This document shows positions 11,285 to 23,900 of a stretch of DNA of 64,000 nt, in pieces. The notes under the pieces were generated by a model. The model searched no databases and was not told the DNA's origin. It saw only the letters and a program-made list of their open reading frames with translations. The DNA comes from Solanum dulcamara (lineage: Eukaryota > Streptophyta > Magnoliopsida > Solanales > Solanaceae). The stretch spans positions 63,285,523-63,349,522 of the forward strand of contig NC_077237.1 in assembly GCF_947179165.1 (NCBI RefSeq). Direction: 5' to 3'. The translations under genes were made by a program, and so were the position numbers. The stretch's first letter is position 1. Each line of letters opens with the position of its first letter.

Positions 11285-12815
11285 ACAGTCGTCCTCAAAT
11301 GTTAACTAGTCTTATATGGTCTTGCGAGGACTTTAGGAATTCTTCATAATAGTTGTCATCCATAGTCCTTTTATTCATCAACTCAACTAATCTAGGAGTT
11401 TAGACTTCCTATAGACATATGGAACCTGTGTTCCCAATCCCTTTCGGAATGATCTCCAGCGGTTAGCTGTAAATTAAAGTTCTTTTTCTGAGATAATAGA
11501 CGTGGGAACTTCGTGAAATCTTACTATTTCCTTATTATATCATATCACATAACCCTTAGCTGAATATGTCTTCCTAACTGGAAGAAAATGGGTTGATTCT
11601 GTCAGCCTATCTACCATAACCCCTTTTAAATCATATTACCATAGAGTATGAGGTCAGCCTGTACTATAATCTATATTAACTGCTTTCCATTTCCAACTCA
11701 GGATTTATAACTCCTCTAATAGGCTATCAAGCTTCTGATGCTCCATTTTTTTAAGCTATTACACAATTTTTCTTAATCTAACTTATAATACTCCAAACAT
11801 GTTCTACTGTGCCTTTACTCAGCTCTTTTTTCTAATTATTTTTCCCCATATCATATTGCAATCTTTACATGAACCTGATTAGGTACTTAGATCAGCCTAG
11901 CAAATGCATTGGCATTGCCCCACTAGTCTTTATGCAGGCTTTATTTTATCTCTTACCTTCTTCGGTTGATGTCAGGGCTCACTATGGCTTTTGCCGTCAA
12001 TACTAGTCATGTCTCAATAGTTTGACCTCAAGTAATCTTATACTTCCCTTCCTTATAAATCTATGTAAGTCTTTCTCATTCATTTTCTATTTGCTTTCCT
12101 GTTCTCCACAAACCTCATCATATCCTTTAGTTATTTCCTTACTAGGCTTCACCTATTTTCATAACAATCCTCGTTATATTCACGTGATATCCTATTCGCA
12201 TTCGGTTCCATAGTATAAAACTTCTTATTATTGGCATAACCTTTAAAGACATACTACAACCGTGTATCTCATTTTCTTTTTATTTCTAGGAAAATTTAGG
12301 TAGAGTTTCCTTTGTATTTCTCCCTATCTCAACACGTGCACGTGGGAAATACCAACAATGCCTTATAGGGAAAACGCATACATTCATATCACATCATATC
12401 ATAGCCACACAGGGCGCCCAATATCAATAGTATGAAATGGACTTACCTCATATGTCCACTCGAACTACACATGTTGCACTTTCCTGTCTATTTTTCCTTT
12501 CCATTTAGCTTTACATGTCAATCGTACTTTAATACCTTACTTGCCATATATATTTCATGCCTTTGCTTACCTGCGTGCTTTGTAACTTTTAATACTGTCA
12601 GTTACTTCTTCTATCGATGTTGTCCTTCTGCTGAAAGCATAATTTAGTATGAGGAATTTCAATCCCTATGACTAGGAACTATCGCACGATCTTAGTTATG
12701 AAAGAAATGTAACATCCTAAATTTCCAATAGCCTCCTATTTATAGCTGTGGTGCACAACACACCAATAAACAAGACTCTACTAGACTCGGTTTGTAGACA
12801 CTTAAAGGATGAACT
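11285..12815 (-). pseudogene. L1 internal region with integrase scraps
   Basis: No ORF of note. On the minus strand, about 11520-11620 resembles the integrase core around the 'DRLTESTHFLPV' block. About 11650-11760 resembles the block after the zinc finger; it is shared with L2 at about 33520-33640. From 11900 to 12800 it is T-rich, non-coding and alignable with L2 at 34790-35980. The region lacks the segment of L2 that carries the 5S-like sequence. Gag, protease and RT are absent. Confidence 0.65.
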
Positions 12816-12827
12816 GCTCTGATATCA
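12816..12827 (-). other. L1 primer-binding site
   Basis: Minus strand TGATATCAGAGC, one mismatch from TGGTATCAGAGC, four bases from the right LTR. Confidence 0.9.
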
Positions 12828-12831
12828 CTTC

Positions 12832-14888
12832 TGTCACGACCTAACCCCATAGGCCGCGACTAGGGTCTGACCTAAACTCCCGTATACATACCTATCAGCA
12901 ATAGTCAAGTTGAACTCTAAATAATATGATGCTATACAGAAAAATGTAAATGGGTCACAATCTTTTCATGTACATGTATCCCCTTGCATTAGCTTCATAT
13001 CATGAAAGGGCACATAAGCCGACAAGGTTGTCAGACATACAAACATTCACAAAGCACCGTATAGGCACAACTGAAACAACCTTATAAACAACCCACATAC
13101 ATATGTCTATAGACCTCTAACAATAGTAACGGTAACATAAGGTGGGACAGGCCCTCCTCCGTACCCTTGAGTAAACAAATATATACATAGGAGGACCAAT
13201 ACCTAAAGTCTAGGCTCCGGAATAGTGGAGCACTTCCAACAGAGCTGAGTGGAAATCCTAAGCTGGCAGATCTCCGAAGTGAACATCTGTACCTAGGGCA
13301 TAAAATGGAGCCCCTCGAAGAAAGGGGGTCAGTACGATACATGTATTGAGTATATATACGCAAGCTGACAAGGCTTCCACTATAATAGAGAACGTCCCCG
13401 AAATATAAGTCATGTTAAAATAGCAGCAGCCTACAATCATAACATCCGACAACAATCCAAATCCACATACAACTACTACATCTTCAAGTTATCTTTAATG
13501 ATCCATAGTCTTAATGTTTTCATTGAAACAACCCTACAACAGCCCAACCAACATACAACACAGCATATAATCTTAACTATCATTAATATTTCAAGCTCAA
13601 CAAGAACAACAACAACATATCAAAATAGCCCCTAACTAACAATATAAAGATGCTCGAAAACCTTGCGAATAATTGTGAACACACCAAGGAAACCACATAC
13701 GATTTTTACACCTTATTTTATACTATCTTTTCATCTAATTTCGTGAGACATAACAGAAGCCACAAGACAACTATATCACATATTCTATTGCAAGTAAACT
13801 ACATTATTATCACGATAATCCTTAGAATAGTCCACAAACAAATTTAACTTCAACTTTAACCATTAAATACCTTCATTCTCATCATAAAATCCATAACAAT
13901 AACAATCAAAATACTAAGCAAAATTAGTCCACCACCATCTATACCAAAAAAAACCCAACAGCTCAACCATGCTTCAACATAAACACCCACAATTTCATAC
14001 ATTCATCACACATTTATACACTCACAACATGTCCAAACTCACTCTAAAACATATGGAAAATGATTAGTTCTTACCTTGATAACTTAGCTCCTTAGTTTGC
14101 TGAAATTTGAGGATTGAAAGGATAAATATTTTTGGTTGCTCCAATGACTGCTTCACATTACTATAGACCTTCCCATTGGTTGGAATACTTGAACAAAACT
14201 AGTCTTTTATCACCAAGCTTGTATCTCTCTAGGGTCATCCATGGCTGAGCCTCTCTCTATCTCTATTTGGTGAAGATGAGAACTACTCTCTTCTTGAAGA
14301 ATTTTCTAGAGTTGGGGTGATTTTTGTGAATAAATAATCAGTCAAAAAATTGACTATATGTGCTTCCATTACCTTGAAATATCACCACACTGGACCTCTT
14401 AATTTCTTCCCCCTTCTCTAGCTTGGGTGAGCTCTCTCTCTCTACACCTCTCATTTCTTTCTCTAATCAAATTTTCTAGAGTTGGAAGTGATTAGTCTCA
14501 AAATATTTGGGAAAAAAGCAGACCAAGTGTGCTGCCCAAAAATCCTAATTGTCCCCTACAAAAATGTGGGCCAATAGGAATTGGCCATGTGGTAGTGGGG
14601 GCCCACTTTTCAGCCCACTAATAGCTTAATTCATGTTAATTAATCCCAAATACCCACTTAATAATCCAATCATTGTTAATTAATTCCTAAACTCAACTAA
14701 TATTTCTACACTGATTGAAATTTAAAAACAAGTCCAGCCATTTCAAAATTCGAGATTAAGAGCCCTTGAATTTATGTCCATTAGCTCACAAATAGTCGAA
14801 TGTGCAAAAATACAAAATACAACACCGACTTTAAGTTGAGTTGAATTGCTTGCGAATAATTTGATGTATTAACATACGGGGTATAACA
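12832..14888 (-). repeat. L1 right LTR (U5/R of L family, foreign U3)
   Basis: 12832 to about 13358 is clearly homologous to the left LTR (496-736 plus 9605-9892). From about 13359 to 14888 I see no resemblance to the left LTR: no GGGACTCGG units and no AAGTAGGTG palindromes. The end still reads GGGGTATAACA, so it looks like a genuine LTR of a sister subfamily. Short ORFs here appear meaningless. Confidence 0.75.
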
Positions 14889-15735
14889 TTTTTGAAATAA
14901 ACCTTGGACTCCATGAGTGGAAGGCATTCATGAATCAATCCACACATACTTTATTAAAATTGGACTTGAATTTGATAAAAAAGACTTGATCATGAAAAAA
15001 CCCTAATCATAGCTTGATGAACTCTTTAGGAACCTTGGGAGAGAAGTCTAGAATTTGCTTGAGAAAATAATGAGGGAATAAAAGAGTTTTAGGAGTATTT
15101 AGGATACAATTCATAATGAATCTACTCCTTAAAATATCCACACACATTATTAGAATGTAGGGAAAATACCAAACTACCCCTCATTAAATTTTGAATCGAG
15201 TGATTCTATGGCTAGGTCCTATGATTCATAGAAGCAGTGATGAGTTGTAGGGATTACTCGTCCTTAGGTCGTGAAAAGGACCTGAAAAATAAGTCTTTGA
15301 ACTTTTTATACGAGGCATAAAAATGACTTGTTCTTAGGTTTATGTGTCGTCAAAGTGACTTATCTTGCAGGTCTTAAAACCTTCAAGTTTTGGAGTCTCT
15401 GAACTTTGGTAATCACTCATTATTGTGACTCGTAGTCCTCCTAACTATTCGTCAAACCCAATTGTCTCTCGGGCATGAGAAACCATCAAGTTGAAGGTCT
15501 CTGAAGTTTCACCACAACTCTATCTTACGAGTCATCCTCATTTCTATGAGTCGTTAAGCGACTCTTCAACCACACCTTTACCTTAACATATTTTCCAGCC
15601 CTGAGCTCATGTTTACGACTCATTTCTATGACCCATACAAGTTACTATGAGTCATAGACCAACTCATAGACTTGAGTTCGTGGACTTTTCTTGATATTTC
15701 CCTTTCATTCAATTTTCCATCTTACGGGGTCTTAC
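14889..15735 (-). repeat. Element U: truncated LTR
   Basis: On the minus strand it starts TGTAAGACCCCGTAAGATGG at 15735, an LTR start shared in form with H2 and H4. It carries repeated ATGAGTCGT/ACGACTCAT words (about 15330-15680). It is cut at 14889 by the end of L1, so probably only part of the LTR remains. Confidence 0.7.
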
Positions 15736-15835
15736 ACACTCCCTTCTTGCCCAATACGTGCATAAAAATGGGCCAAACTTGGATTTACAGCTTCTTATTC
15801 CCATCCCATGAGTCCTACTTGTAGAATATAGTTGA
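15736..15835 (-). other. Element U: polypurine tract and 3' untranslated piece
   Basis: Minus strand has TTGGGCAAGAAGGGAGTG next to the LTR start, a typical plant gypsy polypurine tract, preceded by a short AT-rich stretch. No coding sequence of U follows. It passes without a clear border into the H1 LTR. Confidence 0.6.
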
Positions 15836-16502
15836 AACATCAAGAACATCACATACATAAGAGTAATGATCTTAATCATACTTAATTAGAGAAAATACAG
15901 TCTCATAATATCACACTAACCAAGAATAAAAGTTTGTCCCTTCAATACAATGAAAGACTTGGAATAAATTCTAAGCTTGGTTGGAAACAATACTTGATTC
16001 TTGGGTTATTTCTTAACTAGGGCTTTTGGAGAGAAAAAGGCTTGAAGAAATAGCGAGGAAGGGATTCTAAAATTAGTTAGGATTTGTATCTAATGAATTA
16101 AACTCATTCATAGTAGTTTTAAAACATTCAGATGACTTAACATGTGTCGTTCATGTGCCCTGAGCTACTAATTTTGGTATCTGTGCAGTTCGTAAAAAAA
16201 CACACATTTCTTATAACTCCAAAATTGTATCGATGTGTGATATTGTTCATTGAAAACTAGACTAAAATATATTTAATTTCATATGTAGTAGGCCTTGTAA
16301 CTCCTAATATACACAGAGATATGTCTGTCCCAAGACAAACTATATATGAGATCATATAAAATAATCTGTCATGACGTGACCTTTCAACTTATACTATTGT
16401 TCCAAAATTTCCTTGGGCCTCTAAATTTGGTATAACACTTATTGTGAAATACTAGAAGTAATCTCAATATGACCACCCATTTAAAATCATAATATCCCGA
16501 CA
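15836..16502 (-). repeat. H1 3' LTR, truncated
   Basis: On the minus strand it starts TGTCGGGATATTATG at about 16502. It shares a diverged block with the E2 LTR (the 'TAGTTTTCAATGAAC...GAACTGCACA' zone, about 16185-16265). The far end is missing where it meets element U. No ORF. The left border is approximate. Confidence 0.5.
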
Positions 16503-16594
16503 ACTCATCAACCTACTATGTAAGGAGAAAATATAATTATTTCTGCGTGCGTCCTTAGCTTAGTGAGTTGATTGCCTTAAGATAATGATTAGTT

Positions 16595-17060
16595 AAGTAC
16601 ATACCTCGACATCATATTAGTGTTCGAAACATGTGATGATACTTCTGCCTCATTTCATCCTCTACTTCTCAAGTAACCTACTCCATATTATTACGATGCC
16701 ATAATATTTAAACTAAGGCAACTTCTCTAGTCCTAAGCTTTCTGACCTGACAATCAAGAAAAACAACTGACACCTCCATATAGGTCATTTCTTCTGAAAT
16801 GTGAACCTCATCAAGCAACATTGTATGTTTTGATTCTCATGTGCATTTATGTAACATAGATACATGAAATATGAGATGAACTGCTGGTAAATCTGCGGGA
16901 AACTCCAACTTATAGGTCACCTTGGCCATCTTGCAAATAACTTTGTAGGGTACGACATATCTAGAGCTTAACTTGGATTTCCTAACAAAATACATAATCC
17001 CCATTATAGGCCATACTTTTATAAATACCTAATCATAAATTGCAAACTCTAGCGCTCGAT
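16595..17060 (-). pseudogene. H1 pol: chromodomain and integrase C-terminus
   Basis: Minus-strand reading near 16625-16710 gives a chromodomain-like 'RNNME.VT.EVEDEMRQKY' with two stops. Further right come the 'SYVHLRST...HPVFHVSML'-like region (about 16850-16870) and the 'LPADLP' and 'KVTYKLEFP' region near 16890-16920. Several frameshifts. It shows that H1 belonged to the chromovirus group. Confidence 0.7.
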
Positions 17061-17780
17061 GGTGTACTTTAGCATAAGAGTTTTGTCGGCTTTATGGTGT
17101 ATGAAACCTATCTATAATAAGCTTTACTTTTTTAATAGATTGTTGCACTAAATCTGGACCCAATAACATTGTATAATTGAGTTCAGACCAAACCACTAGT
17201 GATCAACACTTCCATCAATATAAAGCTTCATAAGAAGCCATTTAAAAATACTCATGTGGTACCTATTATTAGATGCAAACTCAATCAAAGGTATACGGTC
17301 ATCCCAACTTACCATGAAGTCAAATACACAAGCATGCAAAATATTTTAAGGGTCTGAATAGTGCATTTAGGCTGCCCATTGTTCTGACGATAGAATGCAG
17401 TACTTAGTTGCACTTGGTTAACTAGACCTTTCTGGAAGTATTTCTAGAAGTTTGTTGTAAACTGGGACACCCATGTATATAAATTTTGGCATAATCTTTT
17501 GCAATATAAGTAGTCCTAACCGGAAAAAAGTGAGTTGATTTTGTTAATTTGTCTACAATCACCCAAATAGAATCATACTGCATATTCGATTGAGGTAAGA
17601 CTATAATGAAATCCATGTTAATTACCTTCTATTTCCATGATGGAATTTCTATATTTTAAGTTAGGCCTCCTAGACTTTGGTACTCGACCTTCAGTTGCTG
17701 ACAATTAGGACATTGAGATACAAGATATGTAATATCTCTTTGCATACCATTTCACAAGTATAACTGCCTCAGGTCACGAT
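17060..17780 (-). pseudogene. H1 pol: integrase core and zinc finger remnant
   Basis: One open stretch (17422-17616) reads 'MDFIIVLPQSN' and 'DSIWVIVDKLTKSTHFFPVRTTY', the first catalytic Asp block. A degraded 'DGQSE' block lies near 17330-17400. The HHCC region is near 17690-17780. Stops and indels throughout. Confidence 0.75.
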
Positions 17781-18059
17781 ATATTTTTATCCAACCTGGA
17801 TTTACTGAATATTGGGAGTAATGATCATCACTCATAATCTTATCCATAGCTTTCTCATATTAGGCATATATAGATGACTATGATATCTGAGAACTCCATT
17901 GGTTCCAAGATTAAATATGTTGTACTTTTTTTACACTATGCTATCCCTTAGCAACACTGGCTCTACATCATCATACTATTGCTTCTTAACTTCTGCTACC
18001 AAGGATGGCTCTGATGTATTCTAAACAACTACACCTCTATCTTTTGTGTTAGGCAACCG

Positions 18060-18560
18060 AATTTTTAAATTAGCTAATTAGTACAAGGTTTTTACCATTT
18101 CCATTTCTTTAGCCTCTAAATAACTCAATCTTCTTATAGACTTGCAGCTTAAAGCATACGCTATATCATTTACTTTACATGGATGGTATAGAATACTCAC
18201 ATTATAATCTTTTAGCAATTTTAACGATCTTTTTTGCCTTAAGTTCAACTTTTTTTGCTGAAACAAGTACTAGAGACTCTGATGATCCATGAAGATATCA
18301 ACAAGTACCCCATTCAAGTAGTGATGCCATATCTTCAATGCAAACTCTATCACAACTAATTCTAGATCATGGGTAGGGTAATTATTCTCGTGCTTTCTCA
18401 ACTGCCTTGAATCATAGGCAGTAACCTTGCCATGTTTTATTACAACGCAACCCAACCCAACCCAACTCTGGAAGATTCACAATAAATAACATAACCTCTT
18501 TACCCTCAGCAAGGGTTAAGATAGGTGTTGAAGTTAACTTATCCTTTAACTTCTAGAAAC
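18060..18560 (-). pseudogene. H1 pol: RNase H
   Basis: Open pieces 18078-18266 and 18270-18455 include '[16 protein letters not shown]', 'DIFMDHQSL', 'QRRWLELLKDYN'-like and 'ILYHPCKVN' blocks of gypsy RNase H and its connection to integrase. A TG-rich expansion (CCCAACCCAACCCAACTC near 18450) looks like a local slip. Not functional. Confidence 0.78.
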
Positions 18561-19190
18561 TTTGTTCACATGTCTCTGACCACTAGCGCATAACTACTTT
18601 ATGAGTCAAATTCGTGTATGGTGTAGAGATGATAGAGAAACCTTTCATAAGATTTCAATAACATCTTGCTAAACTAAGGAAGACACAAACCTCTGTAGGA
18701 TTTAGAGGCCTGGGTCAACTCTTTACATCTTATGTTTTCTAGATATCAACCTTTATACCTTCATCTGTAATTACATTACCTAGAAAAGCTACAGATGTTA
18801 GCCAAAATTCACATTTTGAAAATATAGCATATAACTTGTGCTCTTGTAGACTTTGTAGCAAAACTCTTAGGTGATCTGCATGATAAACCCCTAACCGCGA
18901 ATAGATCATGATGTCATTAATGAAAATTATCACAAACAAATCAAGAAAGGGCTTGAATATACTGTTCATTACATACATAAAGACTGCTAGTGCATTAGTA
19001 AGCCCAAATTACATCACCAGAAATTCATAATGCCCATAACAAGGCTTGAAGGCAGTCCTAGAGACACCAACCTCTCTAAGTCATAACTGGTGGTATCCTA
19101 ACCTAAAATAAATTTTTGAAAAGAACCAAACTCCCTACAACTGGTCAAAAAACATATCAATCTTAGGGAGTGGATAATTATCTTTAATTG
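18561..19190 (-). pseudogene. H1 pol: RT palm/thumb
   Basis: Open stretch 18739-18978 includes the catalytic loop as FIND, not FIDD: the first Asp codon is AAT (plus-strand ATT at 18916-18918). 'KCEFWL' and 'VAFLGNVI' follow. At 19190 it is interrupted by the 5' LTR of E2 and resumes at 28661. Confidence 0.82.
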
Positions 19191-21741
19191 TGTAACACAC
19201 CACCGGCTTGAATGTTGGAATAAACTTGTAATGTTGGAATATGATTAAGACTTATTAAAATACTAGGAAGGATATTTTATGAGTTATTGTAATTGCACAA
19301 AGTTTGTATGTTAAGTGTGGAAGTCAAGCAAGTTGTGAAATAAAACTCGACAAAAGGTATTGTAAATATTATCCAGGAATTCTCTGAAATTTTACGTCAA
19401 ATGTCTTAGCACTTTTATACTAAGGTCTATGAGTCTAGTTTCCATCGAACTAAGCCGCTCATCCATACATCTTCAGAATAGTGAAATATGCATTTTTCGT
19501 GAGACTGCACAAGCATGTGCCTCTAGGTAAGTCCCCTATCTTTAAGTCGGTTACTCTTTATATATACTCTTATACTTCATTTTTATTCATTATAAACAGA
19601 CCAAAAACACAGTAAAATTATAGAACAACCTTCAAAATACTCCTTTGAAGCTTAGATTTTTAACTAGGAAGTTTAACAGAAGTTGCTCTACATTGGAAGC
19701 TCATCATTATGGCATAGTTTACTTGCTAAATTAGGCTTTGTTTGGTTTTGATGCAAGGAGAAATATTTCTAAGCTTCTTATTTCCAATAATTTTTCTAAG
19801 GTAGCCTTCTTTTTACAAACCTCGTTCGTAATTCCATATCCTAGTATCGTTTCTATTTATTTTTGAGCCACGTGGTAGTGTTTTTGATATTGTGGCTTTA
19901 GATAGCCCCTATGTCGTAGATAGTTGGGATATTATTGTAGTGTACAAATAGTGTTAAAGTTCTGAAGATGATGGGGGGATTAGTGTGATTCCTATTTGGG
20001 TCGTCTTGGATGGTTGTTAGGTTGAACAACATGAAGAATGCCTAGTTAAGTTACCTCGGGAGCTTGTTGCTTCTTTGAGATATTATTGAATTTTTTCATT
20101 GGATTTAGATACTTTTTATTGTTGTTATTGGCCTCATTTTATGTATTGGACTTGGCTGGTCACGAGTTTGACACAAGCACCTTATCGATTAGTTATGGCT
20201 TGTTCTTGCAACCTTGTTGATTTCATATTTTAGAACTATTTTTTGTTGGCCAAGCTTCGTATAGACATCTTGTAGGCTTTGTTTGGAAGGTATTTTAAGG
20301 CTATTTTTTCTCTTTTGGCATGATCCCGATGGCCTAAAATTTTCATGGCCTATTTATAGTCTTTATATGATTTGTAGCTTTATCATATTAAGTTTGCTAC
20401 CACCAAATGAATAATGTCTATCATCGACACTCTACTCCTTGCCTAGAAGCCAAGAAAAGCATGTGCTGATTATATTTTTATCAATTATGATTAGTTGTTA
20501 TCTTTGTGATATTTTATCATCTAGTTGTTGCTTATGAGTTTTTTTTGGACTCAGTAGAAACTAACTTTGTAGGGTTCTTGAGCATATAAATTGATTGTTA
20601 TATTGAGCCTACGAGTCGGGTAGATCGAGCATATAGACCAAGTAAACTAAGACTACAGGTCAGATAGACTAAGCCTACGAGCTGGGTAGACCATACCTGC
20701 AAGACGAGCAGGCTGTATCTATCGGGCAGCATATATGTATTGTACCATGGAGCATCAGAGTAGCATTAATTCATGACACTTGTTCATTTAGACAATTCAG
20801 ATCAGTTACCATTAGAATCCATGTAAGAGGGGCCAATAAGGGTATTTAGTAATTGTTTGCGCTCGTTAGAACTTATAGTGATTGTGTGTTATTTGTAACT
20901 ATCAGGCTTATGGGCCTAGGTCAGGTTATTACTTGTTATATGTTATATTATCTTGTTATAGGGAGATAAGGTATTGTACTTGCATTTGACCCCTGCCTTT
21001 TTGTTCAGTATTTATACTTCAGTTTTAGCATTCAATTTTGCTTACATGATTGGCACATTATTTAGTACTAATTCCCCTTTCCTAGGGTCACTATATTCAT
21101 GCTTGCAGGTTTTGAGTGACGATCAGACAAACCTGCCGAGTAGGATAGCTGAGCTTTAACTATTTGGTTAAATCCTTTCCTTTTATTTGCCTTTTCTCTA
21201 TTTATAGTTTTTGGGTAAGTTGGGGCCCTATTCCACCAAATATTGTATTCATAAAGGCTTGCAGACTAGTCAGTTGGGTTGTATAGATGCGATGGTGGAA
21301 ATATTTTCTTTTTATGTTTATTAGTTGTATATTGTTAGCCAATTGGGCCTTGTTGTTGTGTTGGTAATAGTTAGCAGCTTAATGGCCTAGTTTACATTGT
21401 GTATACATGTTTTTAGTTATTATATAGACATCATGGTGGCCTCTAAAGCTTGCATAGAGTTTATACTTCTCTAGATATCATGGCAGCCTCAAAGTCCCAA
21501 TAAGACTTATTTACTACCTACTTATTACTTTATATAACTATTTGGAGTAGTTGTTTTCCTTCTAGAGTTGTTGATAGGGTCCTTTCCGACTTAGGGCTTA
21601 TTTTAAGTTGAGATATACTTGTTTGTTTTCTTGACAGTGTATAGCCACTACACACCTTTAGCAAGTGGCAAAGCAAGGTCTGCTTTGGTCTATGTTTTAT
21701 AAATTGGTGGTAGTTGCGCCCCGTGACTTTAGGGCTTGAAA
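19191..21741 (+). repeat. E2 5' LTR
   Basis: Starts TGTAACACACCACCGGC; the inner end has decayed to ...TTGAAA where the partner ends ...ATGACA. Contains GGGTAGA-CCAAGCCTA-type short repeats near 20600-20720. ORFs inside are chance. Confidence 0.9.
20600..20720. repeat. Short 'CCTACGAGTCGGGTAGA' repeats in E2 5' LTR
   Basis: Four or five imperfect copies of a 24-26-bp unit around GGGTAGA and CCTA(C/T)(G/A)AG. The equivalent zone of the 3' LTR (about 27530-27640) has the same units (CCTATGGGCTGGGTAGAC). Confidence 0.7.
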
Positions 21742-21745
21742 AACT

Positions 21746-21757
21746 TGGTATCAAAGC
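21746..21757 (+). other. E2 primer-binding site
   Basis: TGGTATCAAAGC, one mismatch from TGGTATCAGAGC, four bases after the LTR. Confidence 0.9.
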
Positions 21758-23200
21758 AATGTCATATCCTAAGTAGTCTGCAAGCCATGTCTGGTAGAGT
21801 CTTGTTTATAAATATGTTGTGCACCACATTGTATAAGCAAGAAACTACTGACATTATTAAGGAATGTTACCCTTTTTTTGTTCAAATTATGCTATAGAGC
21901 TGAGACGTACAGATTGAGTTTTTAAACTTACTATTGTTATTCTCTTTGTTCTTAAATAGATATGCTAGTGACCTATTAGATAGTTGTTGGCCAAAATTTG
22001 GATGCACCCATAGGTAAGGGTACAAGTAGAGTACCACCTATCAAGTAGCATTGCTAGAGGAAGTAGGGGAGACATCTTTACCCATCACCCTGGTATCACT
22101 TTTACATTAGGAGACCTAAAGAACCTCCAGCATCACCTGCAAATTATCCTACTTCTACAAATAAGGAGTTCAGTAGTTTGATTTATATATTGGCTCAGTA
22201 AACAATCATGCAGCACTAGGAAGTGGAAATTTTAATGGGCCCAAAAGGTTGAGGGTTCGATAATTCCTTTCCTTATGTCCTTCCCTGTATATAAGGATAG
22301 ATCATCGAGAGAACCCTCAACACTTTATTGACCAATTGCATAGGATTTTCAAGGCCAAGCATTCTTATGCTATAGAGTTTGTTGAGTTAGCAACATTCAA
22401 GATTAAAGATATAGCAGTTCTATAGTGCGAGGATTGGCAGAGGTCCAATTGTGCCAATGTACCCCTAGCCACTTGGGATCGCTTTACTGAGGTCTTTTAA
22501 GATCAATATCTACCTAAAGAGATTTAAGATGCCTAAGTTGATCAATCCTTAAACCTTTTCCAGGGTAGTATGAGTGTGAGGGACAATGGGCTTTGGTTTG
22601 ATTCCCTAGCTAAGTATGTACGATGATTGTAGATACGATGGATGCTAGAACCCAAAGATTTATAAGAGGGTTGTCTCTACAATATCTTGAATCTTGTACC
22701 ATAGCAACACTAAATAAGAACATTCATGTCTTTTGCATACAGGTGGTCGTTCAAAATCTAGAAGAGTTCAAATATTGGCAATTTAGAGTTGAGCGAGCTG
22801 AGAGTGGGCAACAGAGGCGATCAAACATACTGATTTTTGGAAAGATTTTCATAGGATTCCTAGACCTAAGTATTCTAGTAGGCCACTTAGGACTCCACCA
22901 TAGCAGTTCTAGATCAGTAGATATGATCGTTGGGGATAGTCTGGACTAGGGGAGTGTTCATAAATATCGGGCTTGCAACACTATACTACCCAAAGCAATC
23001 TAGATCAGTTGTGCAATATTGTTATACTTGTGGTGGATCACATCTCAAGAGATGTTGTCACGACTCCACATCATGTTATTATTTATGCTTGGAGGGTAAT
23101 ACGACAATGCCAAAAAAATGGGTTTATTTCCTATCATCAGGAAAAGAAAATAATCACCAAAGGTTGCATTTACCATACCACTCAAATTCAAGATATTGAT
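21758..23200 (+). pseudogene. E2 gag
   Basis: The capsid-like region begins near 22280, with reading 'FIDQLHRIFKAKHSYAIEFVEL', 'ATWDRFTEVF' and 'QGSMSVR' interrupted by stops, several of them TAG or TAA at positions where Gln is usual. A second open piece (22623-22949) gives 'RFIRGLS'. A degraded CCHC knuckle 'CYTCGGSHLKRCC' lies near 23020. It would have formed the virus-like particle. 21758-22270 is leader with little to recognise. Confidence 0.82.
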
Positions 23201-23214
23201 GTTAAACTATAAAT

Positions 23215-23900
23215 AATTCAATTATTCTTGTGGTTAATCAATTTCCAGATATCTTTCCAGATGAGTTACTTGGTATTACACATTTAAAGATGTCCAATCG
23301 ATATCAAATTCTTCTATAGAGAATGGCACCAGCAGAACTAAAATAATTGAAGAAGCATCTAAATCTTTTTATTAGATAAGAGATTCATTAGGCTGACTAC
23401 ATCAAGATTCCCCATTATTATTGGTATAGAAGAAAAATGGGTCATTGCGCATGTGTGTAGACTACCGACAGCTAAGTAAGGTAACTATAAAGAATAAATA
23501 TTTGCGGTCAAGGATTGATGACTTATTTGATCAACTATAAGGTGCATGATGTTTCTTAAAGATTGATTTTTGTTTAGGTTACCATTAGGTGCAGGTTCGG
23601 GACACTGATATTCCAAACACAGCCTTGAGGACCTGATATAGTAATTTTAAGTTTCTTCTAATGTATTTTGGATTGACAAATGCCCTAGCAATAATTATGG
23701 ACCTGATGAACAACATATTTAGGCCATTCTAAGACTTATTTGTGATTGTGTTTATTGATGATATTCTCATATATAAATGATTAGAGTCAGAGCATAGGGA
23801 CCATCTTTGAGCGGTGCTTTAGGTACTTTGAGGTCAGACATTGAATGGTAAGCTCTCAAAATATTAGTTTTGTTACATTTTGTGGCCTTCTTGGGCTATA
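23215..23900 (+). pseudogene. E2 pol: RT
   Basis: Begins with the 'FPDIFPDELLGI' linker (about 23240-23275). Then come broken '[15 protein letters not shown]', 'RIDDLFDQL' and 'KIDF' blocks, and the catalytic loop FIDD with both Asp codons intact (23757-23762). At least four frameshifts or stops. The protease region upstream seems deleted, because the knuckle and the RT linker are under 200 bp apart. Confidence 0.82.

Larger units (their letters stand above)
496..14888 (-). mobile_element. L1: LARD-like non-autonomous LTR retrotransposon, split by E1
   Basis: L-family copy, minus strand. Left LTR 496-736 plus 9605-11268, polypurine tract at 11269-11284, short internal region, primer-binding site at 12816-12827, right LTR 12832-14888. 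Ends follow the TG...CA rule (TGTCATGACCC at left, GGGGTATAACA at right). The internal region is only about 1.5 kb and holds just scraps of integrase, so it is a pol-deleted derivative that depended on proteins supplied in trans. It has no TSD (AATAC before, TTTTT after), and its two LTRs share only about the first 527 bp (R/U5 side), their U3 parts being unrelated. It is therefore probably a chimera of two related elements. E1 sits in the left LTR. Confidence 0.7.

Noticed and set aside
12420..12660. Possible small membrane protein (71-codon ORF, Phe/Leu/Tyr/Cys-rich)
   Set aside because: T-rich non-coding interior of L1. The L2 counterpart has a different frame and sequence.
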